This document shows positions 32,309 through 43,915 of a stretch of 64,000 nt of DNA, one piece after another. The position numbers and the translations under genes are program-made. Below the pieces are notes generated by a model. The model was not told where the DNA came from. It ran no database searches and saw nothing but the letters and a program-made list of their open reading frames with translations. The stretch is from Mesoplasma photuris ATCC 49581 (GTDB lineage Bacteria; Bacillota_I; Bacilli_A; Mycoplasmatales; Mycoplasmataceae): assembly GCF_000702725.1 (NCBI RefSeq), contig NZ_JNJI01000002.1, positions 62,001-126,000 on the forward strand, in the 5' to 3' direction. The stretch's first letter is position 1. Each line of letters opens with the position of its first letter.

Positions 32309-34738
32309 TTATTTTCTTCCTCTCTTATTTAAAATAATTGCTTTTACATGATCTGATTCATATGTTAAGTTTGATGCTAGGTTAGTTTCTTCAACCATTG
32401 CTTCAATTGTTGTTTTCATTTCATCACCGAAAAAGTTTGTAGCATTTAAGGCTTGAGATTTACGTATTTCTGGATTAACAATTGTTTCACCATTTTCAAT
32501 TGTGAAACCAATGTTTGCATTTTCTTTCAATCCATAACGCATTTTAATGAATTGATCAACAACTTTAAAACGCATTCCATTTCCATATGGACTTGGTCCT
32601 TGTGAATACATAATTCCTTGATCTTGTCTAATAGCTTCTTCTTGAGTAAGTGATTCATCTTTTGCTGGTTCTTGAACTATTTTTTCACCATCAAAAATAT
32701 TTTGCAAGACTTGTTTCATAAATGGTGCCGCACTTACCGTTGGTTTTTGAACATAACCAACGATTTCATCTCCATCTTTAATTTCGTTAACTATTGGAAC
32801 TTCATTTAATTTTGCAAAGTAATCATCTGATTTAGCAATTTCTTTTGCTGTTTGATTTCTAGATTCATAAGCATTGTAATGTGATGGTATATAACCACCC
32901 TTAATTGAATAATCAGTTAAATTTTTATTATTCATAAAGTAATTTAAGAATGCGATTGAAATTTCATTTTTCTCTTTGTTATCAGATTTAAACATTCCCA
33001 TTCCTGGACCTTGTTGAATTCCATATTGTCTTCTAACTGTATACTCAGGAGCAATTTCTTTACCTGTTTCAGGATCTATTTCTCTATAGAAAGTAGGTGG
33101 TGCTATAGGCATTACATCTTTAGCATTAACAGCTCCCGGTTTAATGATTTTACCTGGTATTTCTGTTGCAAAATCAGTCTTATCTTTATTGTAATATGTA
33201 TCTTTTACAACATATTGAGCACCAGCTGTTGACCCATTAGATACAAGCATTGTTCCATCTACAAAGAAGTCAGATGAATAAGCTTTATCAAATCCTGATC
33301 CAAATAATCCACCATAGTGTTTTTCCTCATCTGGGAATGGTGCTAATAAGTTCATATACTCATAGAATTTTAGTCCATTATTTAAAGATTTTAATGACCC
33401 TTCATTTTGATCGTTAATTTCAAAATCAAATGAACCATTGTAGTTATCTTCTTCAGTTCCAGGTTTTCATGTGAAAATATTTTTTGCAATTTCAGAGTTT
33501 TTATTTTCTAATTCTTTACCCTGAGTATTTCTATATGACGAATAAATTCATCCACCCGTATCATCGATTCCGTATGAGAAATATTGACCATATGTATTTC
33601 CAGATTCAGGATCTGAAGGATCAATGTCTGCTGCTTTTAAAATATTTTTATAAGCTGTTAACAAAGTTAGTACTTTATCTGCATCAGCCATGAAATATTG
33701 AATTTCTTTAACTTGCGCTTTGATATCACCAGCATTAATAATTTCTGAACCTCATTTAGTCATTAATTCGTTAATGTCTTTACCAGCATAAATATTAATT
33801 GGTTGTGAGTTATCGCCATTCAAATCTTCAAATGATTTAACTGTTCCCATATCTCAATCTTGAATTTTTGTTTTATCATGACCGGTTTCAAAAATATCTG
33901 ATTTTTCAGGACTAACAACTCGTTTAAGTGCATCATCTCAAATATTTCAAATTCCGTCAGCGTTTTCTTGTGATTTAGTTTCATTATCTTCAATTCCAAG
34001 TGCAGCTTCTAAATCAATCTCTCCACCTGTAGCAACTCAAAACACTTCGGCTAGTAATTTTTTGTTTAATGTACCACTAAACATAGATTTACCAATTGGC
34101 GCTGAATAAAGTTTATTATTAGCAGCCATTCCTTCACCGATAAATGAATAAGTTAATGGTTTGTACTGTTCTTGCTCATTATCAATTCCAAATTTATCAT
34201 AAATTGATGAAACACCAGTGATATTTTCACTAACACCTGTTTTTCACATATCGTGTTCTTGCTTATTAGCATTATCACTATTATGTGCATAAGCTTCTAA
34301 TGTTGATTGTTCTAAATCAGTTAGGGTAGGACCTGTTCCGGTTTTTTCTAATCATTTAGTATCTCAATCAATAACTTCTCTCATATCAACAACTTTACCT
34401 TTATCAGGAAATTGAGTTTCGTACATTGTTGTACTGTCCGGATATGACATATATAAGTTTGGTAGTGCTTCATTGGCAAACATTTTTTTAACAATACCAC
34501 CTTTTGGTGCAGATTCAACTTCAACTCGGATGTTTGTTTGTCCACCAGCTTCTAATAATTTATTGAAATCATCAGCAATTGTTTTAATTTGAGCAACAGC
34601 TGGTTTAGTTGAAGCTAAAACATCTTGATCAATTTCAATAATAACATTTTTAGGTTCACGAGGAGCACAAGCAACAACGCTGGCTGTAGTTGTTGTTATC
34701 ATTGTAACTGCTGCTAATACAGATAAAAGTTTTTTCAT
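32309..34738 (-). CDS. Extracellular solute-binding lipoprotein of the sugar ABC transporter
   Basis: An 809-residue lipoprotein. The signal peptide MKKLLSVLAAVTMITTTTAS leads into the lipobox SVVAC, with lipid attachment at Cys24. The mature part has substrate-binding family character (LPNLYMSYPDSTTM, DKGKVVDMREVID, FIGEGMAANNKLYSAPIG, and late WSRP-like helical tail). It is about twice the usual length of a group 1 binding protein, so extra domains are likely. More than ten TGA Trp codons occur. The ATG lies one base after the nrnA stop, using AAGGGGA as ribosome site. The ligand is unknown. Confidence 0.87.
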
Positions 34739-34739
34739 A

Positions 34740-35690
34740 TTAGTTCCCCTTGTTCTCTTTCATTAATTGGTTTGCATCTTCAACAATTTGTAATGCTTGA
34801 TCGAGATTATCAACGATTGCTCCTGCAGCTAATGCGTGGCCTCCTCCGCCTCATTTAACTGCAATTTGATTAATTTGAATATTGTTTGCTCTAAATTCAA
34901 CTCGATAACGTCCATCTTCTCTAATAGCAAAGGTTAATCAAATGTGAATTCCTTTAATGCCTTTTAAAAGATTTGAATATTTTCCATTTTCATCATATCT
35001 TAAGTTATATTTTTTAACCATTTCATCAGTTAAAACAATATAACCAACTCCATATTCAGTAATTTTAGCATTACTAATTAATTCTGATTCTAGTTCTAGA
35101 TCAGTAAATGTTCTTTCATACATTGTGTGGTAAAGTTCTTCGAAATCAAATCCTGTTGCAAATAAAGTTGCGGCAACCTCAAATGTTCTTGAAGTAGTTC
35201 CTCTAAACATAAAACGCCCCGAATCAGTAACAATACCGTGATAAATTACTCTGGCAGCTTCTTTAGATATTTCTCAATCTAATTCTTTGGCCATAAAACC
35301 TACCATCTCACTTGCACTTGTAAATGAAGTATCTACTCAAGAGATATCTCCAAATGGTGTTGCATCTGGATGGTGATCTATTTTAATAATTTTAGATGCT
35401 AAAGAAAAACGTTGATCGTCAATTCTTTCTACATTTCCACAATCTGTTACGATTACTAAGGCGTTTTTATATAATTCGTCTGCTATTGGTTTATCCATTA
35501 AACCAATGAATTTAAGGTAATTTATATCCTCTCCTTGGACATAAACTTCTTTGTTTGGGTAATTTGAAGTAATTAAATACTTTAACCCTAATTGTGAGCC
35601 ATAAGCATCACCATCAGGGATAACGTGTCGATGAATTATAATCCTTTCAAATTTTTCAATCTGGTCTCTAATTAGAGCGGGTTTATTCAT
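34740..35690 (-). CDS. nrnA: DHH family phosphoesterase (NrnA / bifunctional oligoribonuclease-pAp phosphatase type)
   Basis: A 316-residue DHH/DHHA1 protein. Metal ligands are in HRHVIPDGDAYGSQLGL, VIVTDCGNVERI and KIIKIDHHPDATP. HGIVTDSGRFMFRGTTSRT follows, and the C-terminal GGGGHALAAGA is the DHHA1 signature. NrnA degrades nanoRNA and dephosphorylates pAp; related mollicute proteins also hydrolyse cyclic dinucleotide products, so the exact substrate is inferred. It is the first gene before the transporter genes, which is an unusual operon partner. Trp codons are TGA. Confidence 0.9.
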
Positions 35691-35795
35691 ATATATTCTT
35701 TCCTTCTACCTAAAAAGGGTTTTATATTATTTATATTATATATTTTTTGAAACTCAAAAATGTTTATTTTTTTAAAAAAACAAATTTTACAAAAG

Positions 35796-35818
35796 AAAAA
35801 GTTGCCTAAGCAACTTTT
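35796..35818 (-). terminator. Terminator after the 540-residue membrane protein gene
   Basis: AAAAGTTGC and GCAACTTTT pair around CTAA, with a U-rich tail on the minus strand. Confidence 0.85.
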
Positions 35819-35836
35819 AAAATTTAATGATTTTTA

Positions 35837-37459
35837 TTATTCAGCACTTTTTTTAGCAGCAGCTTTTTTAGCAGCAGCTTCTTTACCTTGTTGAGCTAAT
35901 TCAGCTTGTAAAGCTAATTTTTGCTTAGTTGAAGGTAACACAATGTTGTTTAACAAGAACCCTGAGATTGATAAGTAGATTCAGAAACCAACTAATACAG
36001 CTGTATTTGCAACTGCTAGTGAGTTTTTAAGATCTAAATGTTGATCACCTAAGAATAAACCTGTGAAGTTTGCAGTTGTTGCGATTGTTCAAGCCACTAA
36101 TGGTAAAACAATTCCATCAACTAATAATTTTTTAGTCATTCCATAAGGAGATCTATTTGCATCTACTAAAGTTGCGATAACATAAACAACTAATGAAGTA
36201 GATAACACTAAGTATGATAAAGCTGAGAATCATACTCAAATTTGGTTGATTGATCCCATTTCTACCATGTTTGGTGCTTTTGACATACCAACCATACCAG
36301 CAGAAATTGTGATTGCAGTTAAGATTACTAATAGGTAGTAAACTGTTGCAACTTTAATAATTTCTTTTTTAATGTTTTTGTAGTCAGCTTTTGTTAATGT
36401 AAATGTTGCGTGTAAAGCTATTGCTGAACCGAATCAAATTAACATTGTAGTTAATGATGTAACTAGAGTTTTAATATCTCCTTGTAAATCAGTTGTTCCT
36501 AAAACTGGTCCTAAAATAGTTCCAACAATAATTGCAGGAATAATTGCTACAACTAAGAACATCATGAATCTATTCATTTCTAAGCTAAATAATTTTCAAG
36601 CTAAGTGTGATTTAGTTTCATTTTTTGTATCAATTGCTTTAAAGTAAGCGATTGAGTATTTTGATCCAGTTGAAGTATATTCATATCCTCTTTTTAAGTC
36701 AAAGAACATTTCATCAGATCTTCCAACGATTGCTGCTCTTCTTTCTTTTTCATACATTTCTGTAATTGAGTCAATGATTACTTGACAAGGTTTAGCGAAT
36801 AATGATAAATCAGATTCTTTAATAACCCCTTCTCCAATTTCGTCGATCATGTTATCTAAGAATTTAGGTTTGAATGCTAATCCTCCGTATGTAGAGTATT
36901 GAGCTTTAATGTCTTCAAAGTTCCCTGATTCTAATTTTACTTTCATATCTGTTGTTCAAGTAATTGCTTTTTGGTAGTTGTATAAAACGTTTGTTCTACG
37001 AGCTTTAAGGTAGTTTTTAATTCCCATAAATGTACCAAAGAAAATTTCTTTAACCAATGGTATGAACATTGCAAATACCCCCCCAACTAAAATCATTTTA
37101 AATGGATCTAAAATTGATTTAGCTAATGAGTTATGTGCAAAAATACCTTTAACAGTAAAGTTAGCGTTTTCTGCTAAAGCTGTTCTAACAGAATCTATTT
37201 CAGAAGCATTCATGTTTAGACCAAATAATGCATTTATTTCTAAAATAAACTTACCTCAGTTAGCACTTGAAGTATTAATTGCAACACCGATATTAGATTC
37301 CAGTAATCCACCTGATTCTAATCCAGGTTTAACAGCGCCTTCAAGACCACCAAGATAAGTGATGTTGAAAATTGATGCTCCATCAATTCATGCTGAATAA
37401 CCGAAGTAGATTACTGAAACAACTAATAAAAGTATTACTAATTTTGTAGTTTTTCTCAT
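35837..37459 (-). CDS. Multi-pass membrane protein with Ala/Lys-rich tail, unknown
   Basis: A 540-residue protein. It starts MRKTTKLVILLLVVSVIYFG (first helix), then a segment of about 80 residues predicted outside. A helix ILVGGVFAMFIPLVKEIFFG is followed by a soluble stretch of about 130 residues (residues 165-290), then about six helices in the C-terminal half, including ILVIAIIPAIIVGTILG-like and TLTTMLIWFGSAIALHA. The last 25 residues are KEAAAKKAAAKKSAE-like and probably cytoplasmic. It is flanked by terminators on both sides, so it is a single-gene unit. I do not recognise the family. Confidence 0.75.
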
Positions 37460-37516
37460 GTTTTTGTATTCCTTTCTTTAACATAAATTATTATATCAAA
37501 ATATTAAAAAAATAAA

Positions 37517-37541
37517 TAAAAAAAGCACAAATGTGCTTTTT
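37517..37541 (-). terminator. leuS terminator
   Basis: AAAAGCAC and GTGCTTTT pair around AAAT and are followed by U residues on the minus strand. Confidence 0.85.
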
Positions 37542-37551
37542 GTGATTACTT

Positions 37552-39969
37552 TTATTTGATAACTATATTAACAATCTTATCTGGAACAACAATTTCTTTA
37601 ATAATTTGTGCATTTTCTAAGAATTTTGCAACATTTTCATCTGCTTTAGCCAGTGTTAATAATTCTTCTTTTGATAGGCCTTTAACAACTTCAGCAGTTC
37701 CACGTAATTTACCATTAACTTGGAATGCGATTGTTACTGTAGATTTAACTAATTTAGTTTCATCAAAAGTTGGTCATTTAGTTTGAGTAACACTTCCAAC
37801 ATTACCTAAAATCGCTCATAATTCTTCAGCAATATGCGGAGCAAATACTGATAACATTTTTACAAAACCTTCAATGTATGGTTTGTAAACTGTTCCAGAC
37901 TCTTCTTTATAAACGGCATTTACAAACATCATCAATTGTGAAATTGCCGTGTTGAATTTTAAATCATTAATCATTGATGTTGTTTTTTTAACAACATCAT
38001 TATAAATAAAGTCTAAATTACCATTGTTTGATTCTGAGAATTTTACTTTATTAATCATTCTAAATGAACGATCAATTCATTTAAGTGCAGCATCTAATCC
38101 ATCATAACTTCAAGGTAATGAAGCATCTAATGGACCCATAAACATTTCATATAACCTTAAAGTATCAGCACCATGTGATGATATAACATCATCTGGATTA
38201 ATTACATTACCTCAAGATTTAGACATTTTACGACCATCTGGTCCTAGAATCATTCCTTGATTAAATAAATTTTTAAATGGTTCTGGATTTGGAACAATTC
38301 CTAAATCATATAAAACGTGTGTTCAGAATCTAGAATATAATAAGTGTCCAACAGCATGTTCTTGACCACCAACATATAAATCAACTGGCATTCATTTTTC
38401 AAATCTTGCTTTAGCTTCTTCTGAAGTGATATCAATTAATTGATTTGGCTTATCAGTTAATACATAAGCTAAGAAATATCAACTTGATCCAGCTGATTGA
38501 GGCATAGTATTTGTTTCTCTTCTAGCTGGTGCTCCATTATGTGTTGTATTAACTCATGAATCTACATTTGCTAATGGAGATTCACCAGTCCCTGATGGTT
38601 TAATATATTCACCACTTGGTAATGTAATCGGTAGTGAGTCGTCTTCAACTAAAGCGATATTTCCGTCTTGGGTAAAGACAACAGGAAATGGTTCACCATA
38701 AAATCTTTGACGTGAGAATAATCAATCTCTTAATTTATAATTAACTTTTTTATCACCAAGATTTTTTTCCAATAATCATTGAGTTATTTTAGCGATTGCC
38801 GCAACTCGATCTAAACCATCTAAGAAATCAGAGTTAATGTGAACTCCTTCTCCAACAAAAGATTTACCTTCTTCTTTTGGTTGAATTACATAAGTGATTG
38901 GTAGATTAAATTTTTTAGCAAAATCTCAATCTCTAGTATCGTGCGCAGGAACTGCCATCACCGCACCACTTCCATAATCATTTAATACATAATCAGCTAT
39001 TCAAATTTCAATTTTTTGATTGTTTACTGGATTAATTGCATAAGCACCAGTAAATACTCCAGTTTTTGGTTTAGATTCATCTTTACGATCAATCTCTGAT
39101 TTTTGAGATGTTAATTCTAAATATTCATTAACCTTATCTAAATTGTTTTTAGTTGTGATTTGTTTAACTAAATTGTGTTCTGGGGCAAGCACGATATAAC
39201 TTACACCAAAAATAGTGTCTGCTCTTGTTGTGAATACTGGAATTTCTATACCATCAGTTGTAGAAAATTTAATTTCTACACCTTCAGATTTACCAATTCA
39301 GTTTTTTTGTAAATCTTTAATTGATTGGTTTCATTCTAAAGTTTCTAAACCAGCTAAAAGTTTTTCAGCGTATTGTGTAATTTTCAAAACTCATTGACGC
39401 ATATTACGTTTAGTTACTGGATATTCTCCACGTTCACTAACCATTTTTCCATCAACATTAATAATTTCATCATTTGCCAATACTGTTCCTAGTTCTTGAC
39501 ATCAGTTAACTTCAACATCACGTAATTCGGCTAAGTTTTGTTTGTATAATTGTTTAAAGATTCATTGAGTTACTTTATAAAAAGATGGATCGGCTGTATT
39601 AACTTCTTTATCATAGTCATAACTAAATCCTAAAGCTTGTAATTGTCTTCTAAAAGTATCAATGTTTTGTAAAGTAAATTCACGAGGATCATTTCCAGTT
39701 TTTAAAGCGTATTGTTCTGCAGGTAAACCGAATGCATCTCATCCAATTGGGTGAAGCACATCATAACCTTGCATTCTTCTAAAACGAGCAAAAACATCGG
39801 TTGCTGTATAACCTTTAACGTGTCCAACATGTAATCCTGCTCCTGATGGATATGGAAACATATCTAATACATAAGCTTTTTTATCACTTGCATTAGTTGT
39901 TTTGTATGTTTCGTTTTCTTTTCAATATTTTTGTCATTTTTTTTCAATCGCTTTATGTGAAAAATCCAT
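37552..39969 (-). CDS. leuS: Leucyl-tRNA synthetase
   Basis: An 805-residue class I enzyme charging tRNA-Leu. It has [20 protein letters not shown] (HIGH-type motif), [17 protein letters not shown], the editing-domain signature [54 protein letters not shown] and the KMSKS loop in [15 protein letters not shown]-terminal anticodon-binding region ends [12 protein letters not shown]. About 24 Trp codons are TGA, so it appears heavily interrupted under the standard code. AAAGGAGAT precedes the ATG. The editing domain is present, unlike in some Mycoplasma species that lost it. Confidence 0.98.
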
Positions 39970-39990
39970 TGTTATATCTCCTTTTACTCA

Positions 39991-40019
39991 ATAATAATAT
40001 TTTACCTTTTTGTAGACAA
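39991..40019 (-). promoter_or_regulatory. leuS promoter
   Basis: -35 TTGTCT (40014-40019), a 17-base spacer and -10 TATTAT (39991-39996) on the minus strand, just behind a terminator hairpin. Confidence 0.6.
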
Positions 40020-40027
40020 ATAAAAAG

Positions 40028-40046
40028 AAAAAACGAGTAAAACTCG
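40028..40046 (-). terminator. Second terminator between tRNA-Ile and leuS
   Basis: CGAGT/ACTCG with a three-base loop is followed by six U on the minus strand. It backs up the hairpin at 40081-40105. Confidence 0.6.
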
Positions 40047-40080
40047 CTTTGTTAATTGTAATATTTATTAATATAAATTA

Positions 40081-40105
40081 AAAACAACACCTAAGTGTTG
40101 TTTTT
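40081..40105 (-). terminator. tRNA-Ile terminator
   Basis: AAAACAACAC and GTGTTGTTTT pair around CTAA, 13 bases downstream of tRNA-Ile on the minus strand. Confidence 0.8.
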
Positions 40106-40117
40106 CTGGTTTTTAAA

Positions 40118-40194
40118 TGGTCGGAATAATTGGACTTGAACCAACGACCTCTCCGTTATCAGCGGAGTGCTCTAACCAGCTGAGCTATATTCCG
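40118..40194 (-). tRNA. trnI-GAU: tRNA-Ile(GAU)
   Basis: The acceptor CGGAATA/TATTCCG is followed by ACCA. The anticodon loop CTGATAA gives GAU, reading AUC and AUU. The T arm GTTGGTTCAAGTCCAAT pairs with the usual loop. CCA is encoded. It stands alone between the lipoprotein gene and leuS. Confidence 0.96.
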
Positions 40195-40206
40195 AATAAC
40201 ATAAAG

Positions 40207-40235
40207 ATTTTAAATCTTTTGAGGTTTAAAATCAA
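40207..40235 (-). promoter_or_regulatory. Probable tRNA-Ile promoter
   Basis: TTGATT (40230-40235), a 17-base spacer and TAAAAT (40207-40212) lie between the lipoprotein stop and tRNA-Ile on the minus strand. Confidence 0.5.
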
Positions 40236-40262
40236 TAGTTAATTCGTGTTTTTTATTTTTTA

Positions 40263-42851
40263 TTACTCAGCTGTTTGTATTGTTTTATTAATTGCAGTGA
40301 ATTTAAAAGTATCTATTTTTGAATTACGTTCACTTGTGAAATTATAAATATAAGTTTTTTGTTCAATTGGATTATAGTATCTAACTTCCATTAAACTTTT
40401 TACAATTGCGCCTTCATTATCTAAAACTGGTTGTTTGTGTGAAAATACAAAGTCATTTGCATTATTTTTTTCATTAATGAAATCTGAATAATCTTTTGAA
40501 TCATTTACAGAGTTATATATTCCACTTATTATTCTTGTAATGTCTCCAATGATATCTTTTTCACCAGGAGCATAAACAAAATTAATGAATTTATCCATGA
40601 ATGAATCAGGTCTTATTGTTCAAACAGGATCTGTTTTTGCAATTCCAATATAATCAAGGATATCTTCTGAGTTAAAGATTCTATAAAGTTCATTTTCATA
40701 CATATCGGTTGCACTATTTAGTTCACTATGTAATAAATCAGTTAATATTCCTGATACAAGTGTATTAGAAAGCATTAAATTTGATTCGCTTAATTTTAAA
40801 GCGGGATTTATTTTTAATTGATCTTTTAAAAGTTGGAAATTTTGAGTAATACTTTTATCTAAGAAAAAGTTTAAGAATTCTGAGTCAAAACCAGGCATTA
40901 TTAATTTAATTAAGTCATTAATACTAATATTGAATATTGATTTTAAGTTCAAGGGCTTGTCTTCAAAGAAATCTACTATATTTTTAGGTAAAACCCCTTT
41001 TAACAAATCATAAATTTTAATACCTAAAGGTATTCCTGCTGGATTCATTTTGATTTCTTTAAAGTCTTTTGAATATAACATTGTGAATAGATTTTTAGAA
41101 TCTGGTATTCATGTATCTAAATTAGCAACAATGTTTTCATTTAATGGTGTCAAAATATTAACGATATCATTTAATATTTTTTTAATATTATCTATTCCTG
41201 GAATTGGCAACATAGAAACTATAGGTCCGGAAAGATTTTCAGAAATTTGTTTTATAATATTAGTCAAATGTCCTAACGTAGGAGAATAACCTTGTAAAGA
41301 AGAATCATCTACTAAAATTTTTGAAAGATTACCTAAAAGCAAATCTATAAGCAACGATAAGGCTCCTTCATTAGGTCCTATTATTAGAGATTGAATTATT
41401 CCAACGGGTATTTCACTTGGGATCACTCCACTTTCGGATAATACAGGAAGCAATTCTTCAATAACCCCTATCAAAATTGGTGATAGCTGAGTTTTCTTAG
41501 TTTCAACTTGCGGTTCATTAACTAAAGTAATAATAAATGCTGCAGTAATTTTAATATCTTTTTTAACTGTAGGACCAGCTGTCATTAATGCCAATAATTG
41601 TTGTAGTGGTAATCCCTTTTCACTTTCATCGGTTGATGAACTACCTAGGAAATAAGTTAATTCAGATAATAAATAAGCAAAGTCTACTCCATCAAATTTT
41701 GAAATATCAAATCCATCACTTAATATTTTCTTATTAGTTATTTCTCATATAGTATCACTATTAGTTTTACCTTCTTCGTTTTTGAATAAACGAGAATTGT
41801 TAGCCTCTGATCCATTATCGAATAGCAGTTTGCCATTTGATGCTTCATTAATTTTATAATCATCCATTGTTGATAAAAATAATTGTAATAGTGCTAAAGA
41901 TTTTACAAGTGATTTAATTCCATCAAGAATACCATTTAGTGATACTTCACCTTTTTCGGCAGTAAATACATTAACTATTTTTTTACCAAGTTTTATCAGA
42001 GATTTTTCATTAATAGGACCACTTAGTAAGTTTGAATGAAAATCTATTGGTTCACTTGGTGCAACACCCATAAAGCTACCAATACCACTAATTAAATGAT
42101 CTAAAAACATTGGCATTAAGTTAGCGTATGTTGTTTTGTCAGTAACTAAATCTTTAATACTAAAAGTTTGAATAAAGTCAATTGCTTGTTTTTCAAGATT
42201 TGGATTAGTAATCATTAAGTTAATAGCTCCAACAACAATACCACCTAAGCCACCAGGGATTAGATCAGAAATTAAACCAGATAAACTAAGTTTAGTAGAA
42301 CTTCCTAAAAAGGTTTGTAAAATAGTGGGTAGACTTCCTAAAATTTCACCATCAACAATTGGTAGGATCATCATAATCGCATCAATCGCTTCTTCAAGTT
42401 GTTGTTTATTCATACCAAGTAAACCATCTTGTGGAAGAATTGAACCAATTAAAGTATGATCATCACCTTTAGTACCACTTAAGTTTAAGTCAGTTTGAGG
42501 TAAAGCTGAAAAAGGATCATTTCCAAAATATCGATTTTGAACATCACCAATTGTAGCGTCTTCTCCCAATTCACGATCATCGGCGTCTAGTGTTTCATCA
42601 AAAGCAGCGTATTGTTTTTTAGCACCTAAACCATTTAATTGAGAATTAATTGCATCTTTAGATAAATTATACTGATCAGCTAAAATCAACTCTTTAGCTA
42701 ACATTGCTGATGAACCATTGATATTAGATTCAGAATTATTAAATTGTTGACCATCAATATTATTATTTGTATTTTGACCACAAGCCACCACAGTTGCTGC
42801 TGATGAAGCTGTTAAAGTAATTGCGCCCATAATTGCTATTAATCTTTTCAT
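40263..42851 (-). CDS. Large paralogous-type mollicute lipoprotein, unknown
   Basis: An 862-residue surface lipoprotein. The signal MKRLIAIMGAITLTASSAA is followed by the lipobox TVVAC, with lipidation at Cys24. An Asn/Ser-rich linker comes next. The motif SSAMLAKELILADQYNLSKD near residue 48, and the long hydrophobic helical repeats with many LL, LI and PG turns, resemble paralogous Mesoplasma/Spiroplasma lipoproteins (MOLPALP type; from memory, moderate confidence). The region around residues 130-240 looks loosely similar to that around 420-570, perhaps an internal duplication. GGAGGT fixes the ATG at 42851. Only three TGA Trp codons occur. Confidence 0.8.
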
Positions 42852-42875
42852 GGTTACCTCCATTTAATTTATATT

Positions 42876-42881
42876 ATTATA
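42876..42881 (-). promoter_or_regulatory. -10 box of the lipoprotein gene
   Basis: TATAAT on the minus strand, 25 bases before the start. The -35 region is not recognisable. Confidence 0.45.
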
Positions 42882-42906
42882 CTTTATAAATTCAAAGAAT
42901 GTAAAT

Positions 42907-42934
42907 AAAAAACCAATCTCAAAGATTGGTTTTT
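42907..42934 (-). terminator. rplM-rpsI terminator
   Basis: AAACCAATC and GATTGGTTT pair around a five-base loop and are followed by U residues on the minus strand, downstream of rpsI. Confidence 0.85.
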
Positions 42935-42944
42935 AAAGTTTTTA

Positions 42945-43337
42945 CTAACGTTTTGAGAATTGAGGTGCTCTACGTGCTCCACGTAATCCGTATTTTTTAC
43001 GTTCTTTAATACGTGCATCACGAGTTAATAGACCCGCTGCTCTTAAAGTTTTTCTGTAGTCTTCACTTGCTACTAATAAAGCTCTAGCAATCCCTAAACG
43101 AGTTGCTCCAGCTTGACCAGTGAATCCTCCACCTTTAACAGTAACTGTGATATCAAAATCTGATTTTGTACCAGTAGCTACTAAAGCTTGTTCTAATTCT
43201 TGAACTAATGTTGCATATGGGAAGAATTCTAATGCAGGTTCACCGTTAACAATAATGTTTCCAGTACCAGGAGTTAGAATTACTTGAGCTGTAGAAGTTT
43301 TTCTTCTTCCAGTTCCTCTATAAATAACTTTTTCCAT
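42945..43337 (-). CDS. rpsI: 30S ribosomal protein S9
   Basis: The 130-residue S9 starts [19 protein letters not shown]. It has [20 protein letters not shown] and the C-terminal [16 protein letters not shown], followed by RAPQFSKR, whose last Arg reaches the P-site tRNA. Its ATG overlaps the rplM stop by one base (TAATG), the usual rplM-rpsI coupling. Confidence 0.98.
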   Translation of the reverse strand: MEKVIYRGTGRRKTSTAQVILTPGTGNIIVNGEPALEFFPYATLVQELEQALVATGTKSDFDITVTVKGGGFTGQAGATRLGIARALLVASEDYRKTLRAAGLLTRDARIKERKKYGLRGARRAPQFSKR

Positions 43338-43789
43338 TATTTAACTCCTTTTCTTGTATTAATTTCTAATACAGTTGGTTTTTGCGCTGCATATGGGTGT
43401 TCTGATCCCACAAAAACGTGTAAAGCTCTAAATTGGTTAGCTCCTTGAACGTTTTTAGGTAACATTAACTTGATTGCTCTTTCAAGAATTTTTCTTGCGT
43501 CTAATTCTCTTTGAGTATCTACAGTTCTTCTTCTCAATCCACCTGGGTGCATTGAGTGGTGGTAGTAAGTTTTATCTGATTCTTTTTTACCAGTAAATTT
43601 TACTTTCTCCGCGTTAATAATAATAACGTGATCTCCGTTATTAATGTGAGGTGTAAATGAAGGTTTATTTTTCCCTCTTAATACAGTAGCTACTTGAGTA
43701 GCTAATCTCCCCACTGTTTGATCTGCTGCATCAACGATATATCAATCTTTTTTGATGTCTTTTGCAGAAATAAGTGTTGTTTGGTTCAT
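43337..43789 (-). CDS. rplM: 50S ribosomal protein L13
   Basis: The 150-residue L13 starts [20 protein letters not shown] (Trp is TGA). It has [31 protein letters not shown] and [25 protein letters not shown] precedes the ATG. The ecfA1-ecfA2-ecfT-truA-rplM-rpsI order of Firmicutes is kept, except that a giant permease gene lies between truA and rplM. Confidence 0.97.
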
Positions 43790-43836
43790 GTGCTTGTTTC
43801 TCCTTATGACCTGTCCGGGGTTAAAGTGTAGTAAGC
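43790..43836 (-). ncRNA. Short rplM leader, possible L13-type regulatory RNA
   Basis: From the predicted start of transcription (near 43836) to the ATG there are about 47 bases. TGCTT near the 5' end can pair with AAGCA just before the ATG, enclosing ACCCCGGACAGG and the AAGGAG ribosome site. In many Firmicutes rplM has an autoregulatory L13 leader. Pairing is short, so this is only a candidate. Confidence 0.35.
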
Positions 43837-43842
43837 ATATAT

Positions 43843-43871
43843 ATTATAAATAAAATTAAAAATTTATTCAA
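43843..43871 (-). promoter_or_regulatory. rplM-rpsI promoter
   Basis: -35 TTGAAT (43866-43871), a 17-base spacer and a perfect TATAAT (43843-43848) on the minus strand. Confidence 0.7.
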
Positions 43872-43890
43872 TAATTACTTCTCAATAAAT

Positions 43891-43912
43891 AAAAAAGGCA
43901 TAAGCCTTTTTT
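43891..43912 (-). terminator. Terminator of the giant permease gene
   Basis: AAAAAAGGC and GCCTTTTTT pair around ATAA, just after the permease stop on the minus strand. Confidence 0.85.
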
Positions 43913-43915
43913 AAA

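Noticed and set aside
35850-35890. Short tandem DNA repeat of GCAGCAGC type
   Set aside because: It encodes the Ala/Lys-rich tail of the 540-residue membrane protein and is explained by coding.
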